Positions 52,883 to 61,399 are shown, counted from the stretch's first letter. The stretch is 64,000 nucleotides of DNA from Bacteroidota bacterium (GCA_023426145.1 JAFABG010000018.1:29506-93505); one strand, 5' to 3'. The notes: generated from the letters alone by a model not told the origin. Numbers and translations: made by a program.

Positions 52883-54589
52883 ATGAAGAAAATGAATATA
52901 AAATGGCTGTTCTTGCTTAGCGTGATTTTAGCTTTTGCAGCATGTGACACGGATGTAGAACATAATATTCTAGATGTAGGTGCACCTGTATTGGTCTCTA
53001 CTACTCCTGAAAATGGAGCAGCGAATGTAAAGACTGGAGAAATCACTGTTGAAGTGAAGTATGACAAAAATGTATTCTTTGCTACAGCAAATTTGGATAA
53101 AATTCAGTTTACAGGTGGAGAACTTCTAAGTGCTGAGGTTATAGGTTCAAGTAACACACTTACGCTTAAAGTAAATGTACCCAACAGAGAAACAGAATGT
53201 ACACTTTCCATTCCTGAAGGGATAGTTACGGGACCTAGTCAAATGCCTGCCCCTGCTGTAATGGTTAAATTCTCTACCGTTGCTTTAAACAAAACACTTG
53301 TAGCCGCAAGTTCAGCAAATGCAGTGAAGTTATTTAATTTCTTACTAGATAACTTTGAAAAGAAAACCCTTTCAGGTATGATGGCGAATGTGGCTTGGAA
53401 TACAGAGAAGTCTCAGCAAGTCTACAATTGGACTGGGAAATATCCTGCAATCAACTGCTTTGATTATGTTCATCTGGCAGCATCCGTTGCCGGAGCCAAC
53501 TGGATTAATTACGGCGATATCACTCCTGTTAAGGACTGGTCCGATCATGGGGGAATAGTTGCAGCTATGTGGCATTGGAATGTGCCTAAGAAAGCTATAC
53601 TTGAAGCTTCATCTACTAAAATATGGGAAGGAGAAACCGTTATGCCGGGTGATTGGAGTGGAAACATACAGCTGACTTCTGGAGTGAATCCATCGGCCTT
53701 TGCGGCTTTTGCAAATGCTCAAGTAGGACAAGTTATACGTGTGGAAGTGAAAAATGTAGCTTCAGGTGCTCAAGGCTCATTTAAAAATGGTTCTTGGAGC
53801 GAAATTGCTCCAGGCACAGATTATTTTGAGATCACTGGAGATTATACATTGACCATAACAGCAGATGTACTGAATGCTTTGCAAGATGGAGGACTTATTA
53901 TTGGTGGTCACGATTATACAGCGGTTGCAGTTTATCTTGAAAGCAACTCAACTGTGCTTAATCCAAATACTGATTATGCTTTCTATAAAGCAGATACTGA
54001 ATTTGATGCAGCCAATGCATTAGTCGAAGGTACTTGGGAAAACAAAGTCTTTACAGAAGACTTGAAGAATATGGCTACCTATTTAAAACTGTTGAGAGAT
54101 GCAGATATTCCGGTACTATGGCGTCCATTCCATGAAGCATCCGGAGGTTGGTTCTGGTGGGGCAAAGATGCCGCTAGCTTCAAGGCTTTGTGGGTAGCTA
54201 TGTTCGATTACTTTAAAGCTGAAGGTTTGAATAACCTTATTTGGGTATGGACTGCCCAAGGTAATGATGAAGATTGGTATCCCGGAGAACAATATGTTGA
54301 TATAATCGGTCGCGATATTTATGGCAAGACTACTGCTGAATGTGTTTCTGATTATGCTTCATCGGCAGCAAATTATGGACATAATATGATTTCGTTAAGT
54401 GAATGCGGAACCGTTGGACTCATCTCTGAACAATGGGCTGCTGGAGCACGATGGAGCTGGTTTATGCCATGGTATGATGGTCAAGATGAGAATGGGAATC
54501 CTGTGGTTCATGCTGATGAAAATTGGTGGAAAGATGCAATGAGCCAAGATTTCGTATTGTCTCGAGAAGATCTTCCCTCTTTGAAATAA
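52883..54589 (+). CDS. GH26 endo-beta-mannanase, surface lipoprotein with inserted binding-like module
   Basis: This 568-residue lipoprotein (signal ends AFAAC, Cys21; then DTDVEH, fitting surface export) begins with an SbsA-like Ig domain (~32-135, PENGAANVKTGEITVEV). The GH26 barrel starts at ~145 (LSGMMANVAW, AAMWHWNVP), is interrupted at ~241-355 by a beta-rich module, and resumes at ~360 (ADTEFDAANAL). Acid/base Glu418 lies in LWRPFHEASGGWFWWG and nucleophile Glu507 in SLSECGT. The inserted module (IWEGETVMPGDWSGNIQL, GQVIRVEVKN, FKNGSWSEI, LTITADVLNAL, GLIIGGHDYTAVAVYL) resembles the end of the preceding protein. It is the likely initial, cell-surface cutter of mannan. The insertion is unusual. 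Confidence 0.88.
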   Translation: MKKMNIKWLFLLSVILAFAACDTDVEHNILDVGAPVLVSTTPENGAANVKTGEITVEVKYDKNVFFATANLDKIQFTGGELLSAEVIGSSNTLTLKVNVPNRETECTLSIPEGIVTGPSQMPAPAVMVKFSTVALNKTLVAASSANAVKLFNFLLDNFEKKTLSGMMANVAWNTEKSQQVYNWTGKYPAINCFDYVHLAASVAGANWINYGDITPVKDWSDHGGIVAAMWHWNVPKKAILEASSTKIWEGETVMPGDWSGNIQLTSGVNPSAFAAFANAQVGQVIRVEVKNVASGAQGSFKNGSWSEIAPGTDYFEITGDYTLTITADVLNALQDGGLIIGGHDYTAVAVYLESNSTVLNPNTDYAFYKADTEFDAANALVEGTWENKVFTEDLKNMATYLKLLRDADIPVLWRPFHEASGGWFWWGKDAASFKALWVAMFDYFKAEGLNNLIWVWTAQGNDEDWYPGEQYVDIIGRDIYGKTTAECVSDYASSAANYGHNMISLSECGTVGLISEQWAAGARWSWFMPWYDGQDENGNPVVHADENWWKDAMSQDFVLSREDLPSLK

Positions 54590-54618
54590 AAACTTAGTCA
54601 TTAGGACTTTCTAGGATG

Positions 54619-54659
54619 AATACCCCCAAAATGTTATAGATAAGGCTTTTGGGGGTATT
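54619..54659 (+). terminator. Terminator of the SusCD-SGBP-GH26 operon
   Basis: A perfect 13-base-pair stem (AATACCCCCAAAA at 54619-54631, complement at 54647-54659) closes a 15-base loop, followed by TCATTAG. It lies 30 bases after the GH26 stop codon and ends the surface operon. Confidence 0.75.
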
Positions 54660-54729
54660 TCATTAGACTTTAGAATCTTAAAAAGGAAGATTTAGTTTTT
54701 TAGAGGTTTTGTTTTTTAATATAGGAAAG

Positions 54730-54774
54730 GGATAAAATTGTATCATTCTCGCCAAACACAATCCATTATCTTTG
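54730..54774 (+). promoter_or_regulatory. GH26-GH130 operon promoter with mannan-locus dyad
   Basis: A dyad GGATA-AAATTG-TATCA (one mismatch) at 54730-54745 lies 21 bases before the -7 box TATCTTTG (54767-54774). It is the fourth member of the set and drives the intracellular mannan pathway genes. Confidence 0.65.
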
Positions 54775-54808
54775 TGCAAAGAAAGAATGTTACTCAAATA
54801 AAAATAGA

Positions 54809-55945
54809 ATGAAAGACATACGTAGAATAAAGGTAAAATATGTCGCGGCTTTCATTGCAGTTAGCCTATTAACTGGGGCTTGTGGCGGGTCTTCTCGCAA
54901 GGATCAGCAAGCGAATCAAACAACGTCCATATTGCCTACGCAGGAGACTGTGAACTTACTCACCCATTTAAAAAAAGTATCGTCAAAGGGTATTATGTTC
55001 GGTCATCACGATGATACTGTATATGGTATCGGTTGGGAAGGTGATGAAGGTCGTTCGGATGTTAAAAGCGTTTGTGGAGATTATCCGGCAGTCATTAGCT
55101 TTGATTTGGGAGAATTAGAGCTTGGCCATCCAGCAAATTTAGACAAAGTTACCTTTGATAAGATCAGAAAAGAAATCATTAATCAATACCAAAGAGGAGG
55201 TTTAGTCTCACTTAGTTGGCATGCACGTAATCCCTTGACGGATGGAGATGCTTGGGATGTGTCTGATACTACAGTAGTAAAGTCTATTTTAGCTGGAGGT
55301 AAAAATCATCAGAAGTTTGCGGGTTGGTTAAGCCGTGTGGCCGATTTCATAAATTCGATTCAGACTGCTGATGGGAGAAAAGTACCTGTACTTTTCCGAC
55401 CATGGCACGAACATACGGGAAGTTGGTTTTGGTGGGGAGCAAAGTTATGCACTCCCGAAGATTATAAGCAGCTCTGGCATATGACTGTCGATAGCTTACA
55501 AGCTAAAGGGGTTAACAATGTTCTTTATGCCTATTCTCCTGGTACAGAGCCTCAGGATACGGCACAATATCTGAAAAGATATCCTGGAGACGATGTAATA
55601 GATGTAATAGGCTTTGATAATTATCAGTTCGATCGTGATACATTTTTAGCTGGTATGAATAAATCACTCGCTATCGTGGACAGTATTGCCAAAGTACATC
55701 ATAAAGTGATGGCCGTGACTGAAACTGGTTATGAAGGTATTCCTGATGCAAAATGGTGGACAGGGACTTTACTCCCAGTCCTTGAGAAATATCCGCTGGC
55801 TTATGTGTTAGTATGGCGCAATGCTCGCGAAAGAGTGACTCATTATTATGCCCCATATCCCGGTCAAACTTCAGCGAAAGATTTTATCGATTTTTATAAT
55901 CATCCCAAAACGCTGTTCGCAGCAGACGTAAATTTGTATCAGTAA
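54809..55945 (+). CDS. GH26 mannanase, periplasm-facing lipoprotein
   Basis: This 378-residue lipoprotein has a signal ending LLTGAC (Cys25) followed by GGSSRKDQ, without the acidic cluster of surface proteins, so it probably faces the periplasm. The single GH26 domain shows IMFGHHDDTVYGIGW, VISFDLGELELG, SLSWHARNPL, LFRPWHEHTGSWFWWG with acid/base Glu201, IGFDNYQ and AVTETGYEG with nucleophile Glu305. Its position directly before GH130, symporter and epimerase matches the mannan cluster of Bacteroides fragilis, in which the GH26 enzyme releases mannobiose from chain ends. Exo-type mannobiohydrolase action is therefore likely, but not provable from sequence. Confidence 0.9.
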   Translation: MKDIRRIKVKYVAAFIAVSLLTGACGGSSRKDQQANQTTSILPTQETVNLLTHLKKVSSKGIMFGHHDDTVYGIGWEGDEGRSDVKSVCGDYPAVISFDLGELELGHPANLDKVTFDKIRKEIINQYQRGGLVSLSWHARNPLTDGDAWDVSDTTVVKSILAGGKNHQKFAGWLSRVADFINSIQTADGRKVPVLFRPWHEHTGSWFWWGAKLCTPEDYKQLWHMTVDSLQAKGVNNVLYAYSPGTEPQDTAQYLKRYPGDDVIDVIGFDNYQFDRDTFLAGMNKSLAIVDSIAKVHHKVMAVTETGYEGIPDAKWWTGTLLPVLEKYPLAYVLVWRNARERVTHYYAPYPGQTSAKDFIDFYNHPKTLFAADVNLYQ

Positions 55946-55971
55946 GAAATATAACAAACTTGATGGTAAAC

Positions 55972-57150
55972 ATGAAGGATTTTAAAGAAAAGGTAGAAAG
56001 ACTCTTCCAAAAGCATGAAGAGCTTATTACAAGAAAAAATGAGGCATTAGAATATGGAAATGGTATATTTACGCGCTATAAATATCCAGTGCTGACAGCA
56101 GCCCATACGCCTGTATTCTGGCGCTATGATTTGGATGAAACCACTAATCCATACTTAATGGAACGCATAGGCATGAATGCCACGATGAACTCAGGTGCTA
56201 TAAAATGGCAGGGGAAATACTTAATGGTTGTGCGGGTAGAAGGCGCAGACCGTAAATCTTTCTTTGCTGTGGCCGAAAGTCCTAATGGAATTGATAACTT
56301 CCGTTTTTGGGATTATCCTATCACAATGCCCGAGGATGTGGTAAGAGCAACTAATATTTACGATATGCGTCTTACTGCCCATGAAGATGGCTGGGTTTAT
56401 GGCATTTTTTGTGCAGAGCGTCATGATGATACAGCTCCTGCCGGCGATTTGTCTTCAGCTACAGCAACAGCAGCTATTGCTCGCACCAAAGATTTGAAAA
56501 CTTGGGAGCGTCTGCCTGACTTGAAAACAAAGAGTCAACAAAGAAACGTTGTGTTGCACCCTGAATTTGTAGAGGGTAAATACGCTCTCTATACTCGTCC
56601 GCAAGATGGCTTTATTGACGCTGGTAGTGGAGGAGGTATTGGCTGGGCACTCGTTGACGATATTACTCACGCGGAAGTAAAGGATGAAGCGATCATTGAT
56701 AGCCGTTATTATCATACAATTAAGGAGGTAAAGAACGGGGAGGGGCCACATCCAATAAAGACTCCTCAAGGCTGGTTGCATCTTGCGCATGGTGTTCGTG
56801 GCTGTGCTGCCGGGTTACGATACGTTCTCTATATGTATATGACCTCATTAGAAGATCCTTCAAAATTAATAGCAACCCCGGGTGGTGCACTTATGGTACC
56901 CGAAGGAGAAGAACGTATTGGCGATGTCAGTAATGTACTTTTCACTAATGGGTGGATAGCAGATGAAGATGGAACTGTGTTCATTTACTATGCTTCTTCG
57001 GATACAAGAATGCATGTAGCCACTTCTACTATTGATAAACTAGTAGATTATTGCATGAATACTCCAACAGATGGCCTATATTCCTCATCTTCAGTGGAAA
57101 CCTTAAATAAATTAATCAATAAGAACCTTAAATTAAATATTAAATATTAA
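55972..57150 (+). CDS. 4-O-beta-D-mannosyl-D-glucose phosphorylase, GH130
   Basis: This 392-residue cytoplasmic enzyme should split mannosyl-glucose with phosphate into mannose 1-phosphate and glucose. The GH130 five-bladed propeller shows GNGIFTRYKYPVLTAAHTP, RIGMNATMNSGAIKW, MVVRVEGADRKSFFAVAES, IYDMRLTAHEDGWVYG and NVVLHPEFVEGKYALYTRPQ. With the ATG at 55972 as start, the Asp in NIYDMRL is residue 131, the position of the general acid described for the B. fragilis enzyme, which supports both the start and the family. Two upstream starts (ATG 55963, TTG 55960) are possible. The neighbouring cellobiose 2-epimerase makes its substrate from mannobiose. Confidence 0.93.
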   Translation: MKDFKEKVERLFQKHEELITRKNEALEYGNGIFTRYKYPVLTAAHTPVFWRYDLDETTNPYLMERIGMNATMNSGAIKWQGKYLMVVRVEGADRKSFFAVAESPNGIDNFRFWDYPITMPEDVVRATNIYDMRLTAHEDGWVYGIFCAERHDDTAPAGDLSSATATAAIARTKDLKTWERLPDLKTKSQQRNVVLHPEFVEGKYALYTRPQDGFIDAGSGGGIGWALVDDITHAEVKDEAIIDSRYYHTIKEVKNGEGPHPIKTPQGWLHLAHGVRGCAAGLRYVLYMYMTSLEDPSKLIATPGGALMVPEGEERIGDVSNVLFTNGWIADEDGTVFIYYASSDTRMHVATSTIDKLVDYCMNTPTDGLYSSSSVETLNKLINKNLKLNIKY

Positions 57151-57217
57151 CTTCGTTGCGCTATTGAATATACGCGACATACCTGTTAATTTAAATTTAA
57201 TACTAAAAAACAAATAC

Positions 57218-58624
57218 ATGGCTACATTAAAAGAGAAAATCGGCTACGGTTTCGGAGATATGTCTTCTTCCATGTTTTGGAAAATATTTTCCTATTATCT
57301 GCCGTTTTTCTATTCAATAATCTTTGGATTAAGTTTGACTGATGCTGGATTACTGATGCTCGTTACTCGGATCTGGGATGCGGTTTCTGACCCGATGATG
57401 GGAGTCATTGCAGATCGTACCCATACCCGTTGGGGAAAATATCGCCCTTATTTACTGTGGATAGCAGCTCCCTTTGCAATTGCAGGAATCTTACTTTTTA
57501 CAACTCCCGATATGGGAGGGACGGGGAAGTTAATCTGGGCATATGTTACTTATATCCTCATGATGACGGTTTATACGGCGATCAATGTTCCCTATGGTGC
57601 TATGCTGGGGGTAATGACTGATGATTCAAATACAAAGACTGTATTTTCCTCCTACCGAATGTTTTTCGCCTATGGGGGAAGTTTCATTGCATTAGGTGCG
57701 TGGGAACCTCTTTGTAATTGGTTTAAGTCGATGGACAACAGTAGTGCCACTAGTTGGCAGTATGCCATGATTTGTATTGCCTCACTTTGTTTTTTAGGTT
57801 TCCTATTTTGTTTTAGTATGACTCGTGAGCACGTCAAAAGTACCCCTTCAAAATCGATTGGAAAAGATGTGAATTCACTGGTTAGAAACTCTCCTTGGTG
57901 GATATTGAATGGTGCAGCTTTATTGTCAAATTTCTTTAATACGGTGCGTGGGGCAACAGCTGCCTATTATTTTAAAGACTACATCAGTGACCATGCCGTT
58001 CTTGATCTAGGAATTTTTAATTTAGTACTTTATGCCGGGCTGTTTCTTATGGTAGGCGAAGTCTGCAATATGGTTGGGGTAGCTCTAGCTGTCCCACTTT
58101 CAATGAAATTGGGAAAAAAATCAACTTATGTAATTTCGTTGGTTTGTTTGGTTGTCTTTAGTATCCTCTTTTTCTTCCTCCCTAATAATGGATTCGGCTG
58201 GTGGCTAATGATGATATTCCAAGTCTTGATCTCAATTTTCACTGGTATTATTTCTCCGCTGATTTGGAGTATGTATGCCGATGTAGCCGATTATGCAGAA
58301 CAAAAAGACGGAACAGCCTCTACAGGACTAATCTTCTCTTCAGGATCTATGGCTCAGAAATTTGGTGGTGCCTTTGCTGGATGGGCTGTTATGGCTTTGC
58401 TTGCATTTTTTGGATATAACACTGCTGAAAACGCCGTGCAAACTCCCGAAGCGATTAACGGGTTGAAGTATTTAATGAGCTTTATTCCTGCTGTGATTGC
58501 TGCACTTTCCATTCTTGTAATGCTTATCTATCCTTTGAATAAAAAGAGGATGAGCATTATTAATGCAGAACTTAAAGAGAGGAGAGCGGATGCAGTCAAT
58601 GAGGTGGAAACGTTAAATTCTTAA
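57218..58624 (+). CDS. GPH-family sugar:cation symporter (mannobiose uptake)
   Basis: This 468-residue inner-membrane transporter has about 12 predicted helices and the GPH signatures MATLKEKIGYGFGDMSSSMFW, TRIWDAVSDPMMGVIADRT and RWGKYRPYLLW. Later helices include GFGWWLMMIFQVLISIFTGI and SMYADVADYAEQKDG, the second being a family hallmark near helix 10. It sits between GH130 and the epimerase, in the order known from the B. fragilis mannan cluster, so it most likely imports mannobiose or short mannan and glucomannan disaccharides with Na+ or H+. I chose the ATG at 57218; the frame is open 18 codons earlier without a conserved match. Confidence 0.9.
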   Translation: MATLKEKIGYGFGDMSSSMFWKIFSYYLPFFYSIIFGLSLTDAGLLMLVTRIWDAVSDPMMGVIADRTHTRWGKYRPYLLWIAAPFAIAGILLFTTPDMGGTGKLIWAYVTYILMMTVYTAINVPYGAMLGVMTDDSNTKTVFSSYRMFFAYGGSFIALGAWEPLCNWFKSMDNSSATSWQYAMICIASLCFLGFLFCFSMTREHVKSTPSKSIGKDVNSLVRNSPWWILNGAALLSNFFNTVRGATAAYYFKDYISDHAVLDLGIFNLVLYAGLFLMVGEVCNMVGVALAVPLSMKLGKKSTYVISLVCLVVFSILFFFLPNNGFGWWLMMIFQVLISIFTGIISPLIWSMYADVADYAEQKDGTASTGLIFSSGSMAQKFGGAFAGWAVMALLAFFGYNTAENAVQTPEAINGLKYLMSFIPAVIAALSILVMLIYPLNKKRMSIINAELKERRADAVNEVETLNS

Positions 58625-58642
58625 TAAGATCAGTAGAGTGAT

Positions 58643-59830
58643 ATGGATATAAAGAAGATAACACAAGAAATGAAGGAAGAATTGCTCTCAAACATTCTTC
58701 CTTATTGGATAAATAATATGAAAGACCCCGTGAATGGGGGCTTTTACGGACGCATTACAGGTAGGGATACCTTGATGCCTGAAGCTGATAAAGGGGCTAT
58801 TTTGAATGCCCGTATTCTTTGGACATTCTCGGCAGCCTATCGTTTGTTTGGTAAACCTGAATATTTGGAGATGGCTACTCGTGCCAAGCAGACTATTATT
58901 AATTCTTTCTACGATACTGAATTTGGTGGTATATATTGGTCGCTCGACTATAAAGGAATCCCATGTGATACAAAGAAGCAGATTTATGCTTTAGGGTTTG
59001 TAATCTATGGCTTGAGTGAATATACACGTGCCACGGGCGATAAGGAAGCATTAAACTATGCTATTCGTCTTTTTGAAAGTATAGAGAAGTATAGCTTCGA
59101 TTCGCTAAAGAATGGTTATTGCGAAGCATTAACTCGTGAATGGGGAGAAATTGCTGATATGCGTTTGAGCGATAAAGATGAAAACGAGCGTAAAACGATG
59201 AATACTCATCTGCATATTTTAGAACCATACACTAATTTATTTCGTGTTTGGAAGAATGATCGTTTAGAAAGTCAACTTCGTAATCTGATCAAACTTTTCA
59301 TGGAAAAGATTTTAAATCAGGAAACGGGTCATCTAGGATTATTCTTTACCGATGATTGGGAGCTAGTGAATCGGGTTGTTTCCTATGGACACGACATTGA
59401 GGCCTCTTGGCTTTTGCACGAGGCAGCTCTTGTGTTGAATGATGCCGAAATTTTAGAAAAAGTAGAGCCTTTGGTAGAGTACATTGCTGCTGCTGCCGAT
59501 GAGGGATTGATGCCTGATGGTAGCATGGTTTATGAGAGATTTCCTGAAAAAGGGAAAGCAGATAATGATCGCCATTGGTGGGTGCAAGCAGAGAATGTAG
59601 TAGGGCATGCTAACTTGTTCCAGCACTTTGATGATCAGGTTGCAATGAAAAAAGCTTCTCTCTGTTGGGAGTTCATCAAAAAGAATCTTATTGATCATCA
59701 GCATGGGGAGTGGCATTGGAGTGTTCGCGCTGACGGTTCACTGAATACAGTGGACGATAAAGCTGGATTTTGGAAATGCCCTTATCACAATGGGCGTATG
59801 TGTATGGAAATGATTGAACGTTTTTCATGA
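58643..59830 (+). CDS. Cellobiose 2-epimerase (AGE superfamily)
   Basis: This 395-residue cytoplasmic enzyme should epimerise C2 of the reducing glucose or mannose of beta-1,4-disaccharides, turning mannobiose into mannosyl-glucose. It has the (alpha/alpha)6 barrel of the N-acylglucosamine 2-epimerase superfamily: WINNMKDPVNGGFYGRI, GAILNARILWTFSAAYR, QIYALGFVIYGLSEYTR, NTHLHILEPYTNLFRVW, YGHDIEASWLL, RHWWVQAENVVGHANLFQHF and GEWHWSV. The His and Trp residues in NTHLHILE, YGHDIE and HWWVQAE are the expected active-site positions. Its place after GH130 and the symporter completes the known mannan pathway. N-acylglucosamine 2-epimerase activity is unlikely here. Confidence 0.93.
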   Translation: MDIKKITQEMKEELLSNILPYWINNMKDPVNGGFYGRITGRDTLMPEADKGAILNARILWTFSAAYRLFGKPEYLEMATRAKQTIINSFYDTEFGGIYWSLDYKGIPCDTKKQIYALGFVIYGLSEYTRATGDKEALNYAIRLFESIEKYSFDSLKNGYCEALTREWGEIADMRLSDKDENERKTMNTHLHILEPYTNLFRVWKNDRLESQLRNLIKLFMEKILNQETGHLGLFFTDDWELVNRVVSYGHDIEASWLLHEAALVLNDAEILEKVEPLVEYIAAAADEGLMPDGSMVYERFPEKGKADNDRHWWVQAENVVGHANLFQHFDDQVAMKKASLCWEFIKKNLIDHQHGEWHWSVRADGSLNTVDDKAGFWKCPYHNGRMCMEMIERFS

Positions 59831-59849
59831 AATATTAATAAAGTAAAGA

Positions 59850-60635
59850 ATGAATAGATTAGTTTGTTTTTCAATGGCTTGTTTAATGGGACTTGCTTTA
59901 CATGCTCAGTTTTCCGATTTCAGCAAGCTAAACTTTGGTTGTGATGGGAATAGCATTACGGCAGGTGAACAATGGTCTAAAACCGTGGTAGATCAGCTCG
60001 GATTTGCCACCCATCACAACGTGGCAGTCGGTTCAGCTACATGGGCTTGCTACGATGATACTCAAGATTATGGAACGGATGCATTTGCTGGCATTTCAAA
60101 TGGGTGGAAACCAACTACTGATAAAGGCGAATTGCAAATGCGCCACAATAATGTATCTAAGGTACACATTCAAAAGTTTATTGCCGAAGTACAACAAGGC
60201 ACTTATCCTGTTCCTGATGTCTTTGTGTTTTCTATGGGAACGAATGATCGAAATTTAGGAAGTGCCGAAGAAGCTTTGAAAGGTAAAACGTTGGATGGGG
60301 TAGATGTAACAACCATGGCAGGAGGAGCTCGTTGGGCCATTCAGACCATTTTGGAACATTATCCCCATTGTCGCGTTTTTGTATGCACTCCCATACAGAC
60401 TGGAGATATAGCGCATAATGCCTTGAATTTAGAGAAAATCGCAATTCTTAAAACTTTGTGTCAGGCCTTGTCTGTGCAATTAATAGATTGCTATTCCAAT
60501 AGTGGAATTACCGAAAAGTTTGAGCAACCTTCAGGAAGAGGACGTTACTTACGAGATGGGCTACATCCTGATAAAGAAGGGCAAGAGTTAATGGGGCGTT
60601 ATATAGCTAAAGAAATAAGGAACAACTACTTCTAA
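59850..60635 (+). CDS. SGNH/GDSL esterase, exported (acetyl-mannan esterase candidate)
   Basis: This 261-residue protein has a signal peptide (LVCFSMACLMGLALHAQ) and the SGNH-hydrolase fold. The blocks are GCDGNSITAGE with nucleophile Ser35 (GNSIT in place of GDSL), VAVGSATW with the Gly, FSMGTNDRN with the GTND Asn and DGLHPDKEG with Asp236 and His239. No transmembrane helix follows. It is 19 bases downstream of the epimerase and ends in a bidirectional terminator, so it is the last gene of the mannan operon. Removal of acetyl groups from mannan oligosaccharides is the most likely role. The CE7 enzyme of the same locus would have a similar task. Confidence 0.84.
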   Translation: MNRLVCFSMACLMGLALHAQFSDFSKLNFGCDGNSITAGEQWSKTVVDQLGFATHHNVAVGSATWACYDDTQDYGTDAFAGISNGWKPTTDKGELQMRHNNVSKVHIQKFIAEVQQGTYPVPDVFVFSMGTNDRNLGSAEEALKGKTLDGVDVTTMAGGARWAIQTILEHYPHCRVFVCTPIQTGDIAHNALNLEKIAILKTLCQALSVQLIDCYSNSGITEKFEQPSGRGRYLRDGLHPDKEGQELMGRYIAKEIRNNYF

Positions 60636-60647
60636 GTAGTTGCTCCT
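60618..60647. terminator. Bidirectional terminator between SGNH esterase and pflA
   Basis: A 14-base-pair stem (60618-60631 with 60634-60647, one A/C mismatch) closes a 2-base loop that overlaps the end of the esterase gene. It lies between two convergent genes and on the minus strand is followed by TATTTCTTT. Confidence 0.7.
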
Positions 60648-60670
60648 TGCATCATACTTCTCTGCTACAT

Positions 60671-61399
60671 TTAGTTAACTACTACCGTAGCAAAGTATTC
60701 TTTGAACACATTCGCCGCTTTTTCAAGCTGCTCGGGTGTGTTTTCTTTCACTTCTTTCATCAAGTATTCTTGTCCCATCGCTTCATACTTGTGCACACCT
60801 AGCGTGTGGTAGGGCAGAACCTCTACCCGCTGAATCATCTTATATTTCCCAAGTGCTACTCCTAATGCACGGATATCTTCTTCAAAATCGCTATATCCAG
60901 GTACCAGCACATATCTTAACCAAAAAGGTTTTTCATGTTCCTCAAGCCAAGCAGCTGTACGAATGGTCTGCTCGTTGCTTTTACCTGTCAGTGCTTGGTG
61001 GCGTTTAAGATTAAACTCTTTTATGTCCAAAAGAACTAGATCGGTTAGTTTTAACAACTCCTCTACATCGTCATTCCATAAGCCACCATTACTGTCTAGG
61101 CAGACATGAATACCATTCTCCTTTAGTTCCCTTACTAAAGGCACTAAAGCTTTGGCTTGAAAAGTAGGTTCACCACCGGAAAATGTAATTCCTCCCCGCC
61201 TCCCGAAAAACGGGCGTTGGCTTATAGCCATGCGGACAATCTCTTCGGGTGGGGTAGGTGTACCACCTTTCCCTGCTATAGTATCGGGATTCGCACAATA
61301 CAAGCAACGGAAGTTGCATCCTTGAAGAAAAACGACGAGCCGTAAGCCCGGCCCGTCGAATGTTCCCATACTTTCGTAAGAGTGTACGTTTATCATCAT
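60671..61399 (-). CDS. pflA: Pyruvate formate-lyase activating enzyme (radical SAM)
   Basis: This 242-residue enzyme should create the glycyl radical on PflB using S-adenosylmethionine. The [4Fe-4S]-binding CxxxCxxC motif is seen in QGCNFRCLYCANPD (Cys28, Cys32, Cys35). GGEP, LDSNGG and the later YSDFEEDI stretch match PflA. There is no signal peptide. The gene follows pflB by 17 bases on the same strand and the two form one transcript. A strong hairpin ends it at 60618-60647. Confidence 0.95.
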   Translation of the reverse strand: MMINVHSYESMGTFDGPGLRLVVFLQGCNFRCLYCANPDTIAGKGGTPTPPEEIVRMAISQRPFFGRRGGITFSGGEPTFQAKALVPLVRELKENGIHVCLDSNGGLWNDDVEELLKLTDLVLLDIKEFNLKRHQALTGKSNEQTIRTAAWLEEHEKPFWLRYVLVPGYSDFEEDIRALGVALGKYKMIQRVEVLPYHTLGVHKYEAMGQEYLMKEVKENTPEQLEKAANVFKEYFATVVVN

